Assembly (NCBI GenBank): GCA_020747065.1
Contig: JAGMVK010000004.1
Span: 1,736,001 to 1,800,000 of the forward strand
DNA: 64,000 nt
From: Cadophora sp. MPI-SDFR-AT-0126
Lineage: Eukaryota; Ascomycota; Leotiomycetes; Helotiales; Ploettnerulaceae
Reading direction: 5' to 3'
Under the pieces are notes generated by a model. The model did no database searches. It saw only the letters and a program-made list of their open reading frames with translations, and was not told where the DNA came from. Below, piece by piece: positions 59,065 to 64,000 of this stretch. The position numbers and the translations under genes are program-made. The number at the start of each line of letters is the position of its first letter. The first letter of the stretch is position 1.

Positions 59065-59344
59065 GTCACCTCTCGTGCCGGCAGCAGGTAGACTTAGATG
59101 CTTCATATACACGTAGAGAGATTGGAAATTGTTCTGTCTAATTTGAGTCAGATCGCAACGGGCCTATTTTTGCGAGGTACCTCAGATCACAGAGGTAGAT
59201 TGAACACGTCTATATACAAATATCCTTCTAGGTAGAACTCCACCTTCTCCTCGTACTCCATTTCATGCATATAAACGACAATACAGATCCAAATTTCTCA
59301 CCTGGGTATTCATTACAACCGGAATCCTCTCTACTGCACGCCAA
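59065..59344. other. Convergent intergenic region
   Basis: About 280 bp between the stops of the reductase (plus) and the ferritin-like gene (minus). Nothing beyond 3' UTR sequence is seen. Confidence 0.5.
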
Positions 59345-60466
59345 TTAATTAACCTCAATCAGGCCAGGTCCAAACACCGTCGCACTCGCCACGCCCTCGA
59401 CAGTTGTCAAATCCCCCCCACTCCTTGCCAAAACCGCAATCGTCAATCCATTTCCAAAAGTCCCTTCCTGGAACGGAAAAATCGCCTCGAAAGTCAGCCC
59501 ACTTGCTGTCAGATCCAAATTCTGGATCTTCTGCACTGCTGGTAAATTTTGTTGATTAATATACGCCACGCTCAGATCATCATATTGCATTCCCATTTGC
59601 TCCTTCCAAATCTTCCCTGGGGTTCCCGCTCCTGTTTCAAACTCCAAGCTGAATCTTAGCATCTGTTCCTTCGCCGTGATCTTTTGCGTCAGGACAGAGA
59701 GCGGCGGGAAAATTGGCAAGTCAATAGTGGCCAGATTGGAAGGATCGCATGATCCCGGGACGACGAAGTTCTGGTTCAGTGCTGAGAAGGCGAACTCTCG
59801 GGTCGAAGCTGTAAGAAACGGAAGTGCTGAAGGGATCTTGTTGCTAGTACTGCGAAAGAAGCCATTCTGCTCGCCTTCTTGTCCAAGAACAGAGGTGATG
59901 CTGCGAATCAAGCCTGCGTCGCCGTTGCTGCCCATGAGTGAAGAGACGTCTTGGAGAGTGCCGAGCACGAGGTCGGTGAAAGTAGAGGCGAGTGCGATGG
60001 CATCATCGTATGTTGTAGTCGGGAAGGTGTACTGGCATGGCTGAATTGGGGGCGTGTTGAAGTGTGACAAGGCGCCGTTTGCATTTAATGCGTGCAGTTC
60101 TTCTTGTGCAAGGATGGCAGTCACGGCTGCAAGAGCGGTATCACGCGCCGAGCTTGACTGGAACTCAAAACCAGTCGCATTTGTTGTCATATTGTTCAGT
60201 AATGATGAGAAGAATGCAACTTCGAAGAGCTCATTAAACGCTATGAGGCGCAGGGAAGTGAGGGTATTGGGGTTGATGGTTGCAGGTGGCGCGCCATTTG
60301 GAAGACTCCCATGAGCCTGTGTTTGGATGTCGAGGGTTTGCTGTTGGTTCGGATTCGGAAAGCTATTTCCAAGCGGGTTGTCTGCGAATTTGAATGGAGC
60401 TGCGGAAGCGGCCGTGACGATGTATGACAGAGAAAGCAGAGAAGCTGGCAGTAAATTTGAGAGCAT
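59345..60466 (-). CDS. Secreted ferritin-like protein (Rds1 / late sexual development type)
   Basis: Single-exon gene of 373 aa. A signal peptide (MLSNLLPASLLSLSYIVTAASA) precedes a Ferritin_2-like four-helix domain: LRLIAFNELFEVAFFSSLLNNM, TAILAQEELHALNANGAL, then DDAIALASTFTDLVLGTLQDV and SVLGQEGEQNGFFRS. Glu residues in NELFEV, QEELHA and GQEGEQ are where iron ligands would sit. The C-terminal third is a beta-rich segment without cysteine pairs. Relatives are stress- or sexual development-induced fungal proteins (Rds1 of fission yeast, LsdA of Aspergillus) and bacterial desiccation-related proteins. The biochemical role is unproven in the family. Confidence 0.87.
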   Translation of the reverse strand: MLSNLLPASLLSLSYIVTAASAAPFKFADNPLGNSFPNPNQQQTLDIQTQAHGSLPNGAPPATINPNTLTSLRLIAFNELFEVAFFSSLLNNMTTNATGFEFQSSSARDTALAAVTAILAQEELHALNANGALSHFNTPPIQPCQYTFPTTTYDDAIALASTFTDLVLGTLQDVSSLMGSNGDAGLIRSITSVLGQEGEQNGFFRSTSNKIPSALPFLTASTREFAFSALNQNFVVPGSCDPSNLATIDLPIFPPLSVLTQKITAKEQMLRFSLEFETGAGTPGKIWKEQMGMQYDDLSVAYINQQNLPAVQKIQNLDLTASGLTFEAIFPFQEGTFGNGLTIAVLARSGGDLTTVEGVASATVFGPGLIEVN

Positions 60467-63400
60467 GATTGACTGAATAATGTTCGAAAATTAATGCCAC
60501 TGGATATTAGATCGAGAATTCCGAATGCTTTGGGAGAGGAGGAGAGTCAAACAGTGCCGGAGGAACAGGATCTGAAGAAGTGATTGGGGATTCTATTTGA
60601 CATTGTGTCCCAAGCAAGCATCCGGACGGACTCCGTGGGGCTGTGTTGAGGTGTTAAGGTACTGTGCGGATCGATGGGTCGAGAGAGTGGAGGGAGTGTT
60701 GAGAATGTTTCAAACACGTCCGGAAGCACACGGTGGGTGGTTGTGGTCGTCCGTGCGTGACAACTCAAACAATCAACAGGTACAGTACGCAGGGAGGTAC
60801 AGTAGCTACCCTCTGACCTCGGCATCAAACGAATCCGACCGATCCCACGCAAATTATCTTTCTAGATACCTGCAAACGGACGATGAGTCGTGACAGTGAC
60901 TGAGATATAACAGTATGCAGTCAGAGTAGACCACCTGCAAAGTCGAATTAGAAGCCAAGACTCTGTCTGCAGTGAGTGAGTAGGAGAATGGAGGTAGATC
61001 AGGTTTGGGTGTTCCGGCGTTATGGCTGAGGACGGCGTTCGCTGTTGATGTTATTGTAGTCCAGTCTAGTCAAGTTGCGAGATCGAGGTCGAAGTCAAAC
61101 CAACACCAGGGGCTCGTCGGCACGAGATCATAACTTGACTTACAAGTGTTGTATGGGACAGGGAGGGAGACAAGCCTTGCCAAGCTTTACCCCGAGCTTT
61201 CGACGGACGGGATGGCAGATCACTTGAAATCTGTGGGTCTCAAGGCGTTCCAGGATCGATCTTTCGGAGGCCAGGCGGGAGGGGATCTGTTCGTTGTCAA
61301 TCAGGGGTTTGCGAACTACTCGGAACAGAGCACTATGCGATGCGCCAATAGAAACATACTTCTTGGGAGTCTGCCCAGAACCTCGGATTCTGGGATGAGG
61401 AGGATGCTAGCTCAATCTGCAAGTCGAGGTAGTAAATGAAATCTGGCCGGCAGATGGGACTCTGGCTGCAAACAAAACGAGCCTCGGTACATTGAAAATT
61501 ACAGGGACAACTGCGCATCTCTGCCTCCAGTCAATGACTTTGGTTGTCCTACCGCATTATCCAACGGCCTCATCTGTCTTATCACGATGGGTTCGAAGAG
61601 CTAGGTTGCAGTAATAAATGAGGTTTCAAGATGATGTCTGAAGCCTAAGCTCACTCGGTCGGGTTCCCCTGGGTGTTTCACGGCACCTTAGCTACTGGTA
61701 GGCATGACCTCTGGAAGCTTCAAAGCACCACCCACATTATTCCCTTCGTTCGTGCTGCACTGTTGAGACCTATATCGTTGATAGCCTTGTATTCCCTTCC
61801 GCACAAGTAAAACAAAACTGCATAGATCTTACTGATCAGCAAGGTCGGTACTTCACGAAGCGATTGAGCTTTTTCAAACGTCACATTGGTCAAAGTCTGC
61901 TCACCAAGTACACTTCACGATTCTCCAAAGCCAGGAGCGGGTTCAAATCAGAAGACTAGCATTGTGGTCAAGTCAAGTCATCGGACTAAATACTATCTGC
62001 CTGCTTTCCTACCCAGAAAACCACTTTTCAAAGCAGCACTAACTTACGACGCCATTTCGGTAAAGGTGTCTGTTTCACCGCTGAATAAACGTCTCGAAAT
62101 ACTCATATCATCTGAAAATGAAGTAGTCAAATGCTACAAGCAGCTATTGCGCTGGAACTGCCGACCTAAATGGATCCACTGGAGTTCTTGACTTGTGCCT
62201 CTACTCCGTAGGGACCTGCTAACGTTACTTTCGATAGGCTAGTGAGAGGAGTGACACTTATAATGAATAAAGTTGGGTGCATTCAAGCCATAGTTGCAGA
62301 CAACCGGTGTCAACACTCTCGACCTTCCGAGTCACTGCCTCGTTGAGCCCAGCCTTGAATGAAGTGGGCTTAGCCTGTAGAGTTGGGGTTTACACGTATG
62401 GCGATGTCCTGCAAACCACGCAAGGACTTTAACTCGTCTCTCAGGCAGATTATTGAGTACAGAAACCCTGGATGGCGGTATCGAATCGAAGAGACGGGAA
62501 TTCGCGGCCGTGGGGCTTTTGGAGTCGAGGCAATCTCGTCTCGCAGTATCAGGAATGGTGGCCGGAACGGTTATGAACGTTGGGGGCGAAGGATGTGCCT
62601 TGATTGTACCTAATGGAGAAGGCTTGGTGCTGGCTGGCGCAATCGTAGACTCCTACATATAAAATGTGAGGATCCAGAACCATCTCCCATAGAGCACGAG
62701 ATGTAAGTTATCCATCCTTAATACCTGCCGGAACTCAACTACTGTGCAACATGCAAGTTTTGTAGGATGAATACTTACATAACTAAGAGAACGCAAACGA
62801 AGCATCTTAAAATTCCGTGATTGATCACTGTCGAGGATATTTGCCACCAAGATAGATACCGCGGTGGGATCCAGTGCATAAAATCAAGTCGAGATTTCTT
62901 TTATGTCGAGACTCGATGTTTCTAATACTAAGATACCTGAGATCTGTGCAATGTTTGGCGGGGATCCAATGCTTCTCTAAGTCCAAGGTCAAATACACGT
63001 CTTACGAATGTGATTGGAACTGGTGATGGTGACATGTCAAGAACACGGGACTTCGTGACGCAGGAGCCGATTTCAAATCCTGGAGATAGGATTGAGGATG
63101 TATAAGATGGGGAAGATGCTATAAATGAAGTTGTGCTGGGGGTTTCCATCTCGGACGAGGTTGTGGTGGGGGAGGTAAGTTAGGTAACGTCGAGGATGGT
63201 GCAAGAGAGGTTGGCTCTGATGACGCTGGCCTCCAGGCTAGTGACTCAGATGATGTATTGGGAAGCATTGTATAAGATTTTAGCTGCTGTGGTTTGTTTT
63301 TCCCCCTAGGACTCGTTTCTGATCAATTAACATACCTGAGGTTGATACAGTGCCAGTAGTCGGCAGGCTTGCAGATTCGGAAGTTGTCGTAACTTAAAAT

Positions 63401-63540
63401 TCAGGGCTCCACAGAGAAACAAGGCTCCAGGCTGGAGCAGCGATGGTAGGGTAGTACTAGGCAACTGATACTAACCAATATACGTTACCCCCACGCTACG
63501 TAAACACACCCTCGTGTACTAAAGATTGTGATTGAATCCA
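60467..63540. other. Gene-poor region, no convincing gene
   Basis: About 3 kb where I could not support any gene. The first few hundred bases are the upstream region of the ferritin-like gene. Frames up to ~100 codons occur but begin with TTG or lack domain features. On the minus strand between about 63,440 and 62,930 several adjacent frames are Ser/Thr-rich (for example METPSTTSFIASSPSYTSS), perhaps the broken tail of a mucin-like or wall protein. Confidence 0.45.
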
Positions 63541-64000
63541 CTTGTAGGTCTGCAATTCTTCTAAGAAGTAATACAATTGAAATAATGCAAACTTCTTAAA
63601 TAGCATTAACATAACTTTATCATTCCTTTAGAAGTACAACATAAAAGTGATAAATATATCTTACTAAATAAAACAGATTATATAAATAATTTCGTACTAT
63701 ATCTACTTCTATTATAATTCTTCCATTTAAGTGAGATAGGAAACAAAGCCTAATCAAAAAACGACGTACTAAAATAGTAGGTCTGAATGTTTCGCTACAA
63801 TTCACTAGTAATACTTCGAAATTTTCAAGTATAAAGTATGAAATCTAGTAAGGAAACACCTTCGATTACTATTAGTATGTCTCGCCTCTAAATCTTGACT
63901 ACGTCGTTCAAACTAATTTTCCAGGGATTTATCAAGTATACTCGCTCCCTTTGTTGTATTCATCTGGTCTATCGCAATTTTTCTCTACCAATCCTAGCTT
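63541..64000. other. AT-rich sequence at the right end
   Basis: Composition falls to low GC from about 63,540, with TA-rich runs, resembling the margins of the 31-55 kb block. It may be the start of another repeat block outside the window. No open frame or repeat structure can be defined from what is visible. Confidence 0.5.

Noticed and set aside
60597..62613. Several 60-100 codon frames in the right arm
   Set aside because: Most begin with TTG or GTG, have no domain, and are not flanked by consistent splice sites.

Overview
This is fungal nuclear DNA from a filamentous ascomycete (Pezizomycotina). The evidence is dense genes on both strands with 47-120 nt GT-AG introns and CTAAC/CTGAC branch points, ascomycete-type families (Zn2Cys6 factor, bZIP-DUF3425 factor, UstYa-like protein, Cbp3, Med22), and a large AT-rich block whose dead retrotransposons look mutated by RIP (CpA/TpG almost gone, TpA in great excess). 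A leotiomycete is plausible but I cannot prove the class. Exon limits below were worked out by hand and checked for reading-frame arithmetic.

Left arm (1-31.6 kb) is mainly housekeeping: a MAPEG glutathione transferase, a family X DNA polymerase (minus), two adjacent MITE-like elements, TFIIE alpha (minus), tRNA pseudouridine synthase Pus1, Mediator Med22 (minus), twinfilin, the mitochondrial succinate/fumarate carrier (minus), a broken LtrA-family membrane protein gene (minus), dihydrofolate reductase, the complex III chaperone Cbp3 (minus), a SAM methyltransferase (minus), an oligopeptide transporter of ten exons (minus), mitochondrial beta-ketoacyl-ACP synthase, a UstYa-like DUF3328 protein (minus), a possible small gene (minus), and a bZIP-DUF3425 transcription factor lying against the AT-rich block.

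Middle (31.6-55.1 kb) has no open reading frame of note. By reading through stops I find remnants of at least four Ty3/gypsy elements: reverse transcriptase, RNase H, integrase and two integrase-type chromodomains. There is also a 204-bp LTR family present in opposite orientations at 31,706 and 40,660, a 138-bp solo LTR with a perfect 5-bp target duplication at 34,541, and a 435-bp Tc1/mariner-type MITE with terminal inverted repeats of about 115 bp at 32,016. One integrase fragment is present again in inverted form.

Right arm (55.1-64 kb) holds a Zn2Cys6 factor divergent from a medium-chain reductase (a likely regulator-target pair), then a secreted ferritin-like (Rds1/LsdA-type) protein, and then 3.5 kb where I find no convincing gene. 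The sequence turns AT-rich again at about 63.5 kb.

I found no clear new multi-gene system. The most interesting leads are the structure of the transposon block, the decayed LtrA gene, and the isolated UstYa-like gene with an unrecognised small gene beside it.
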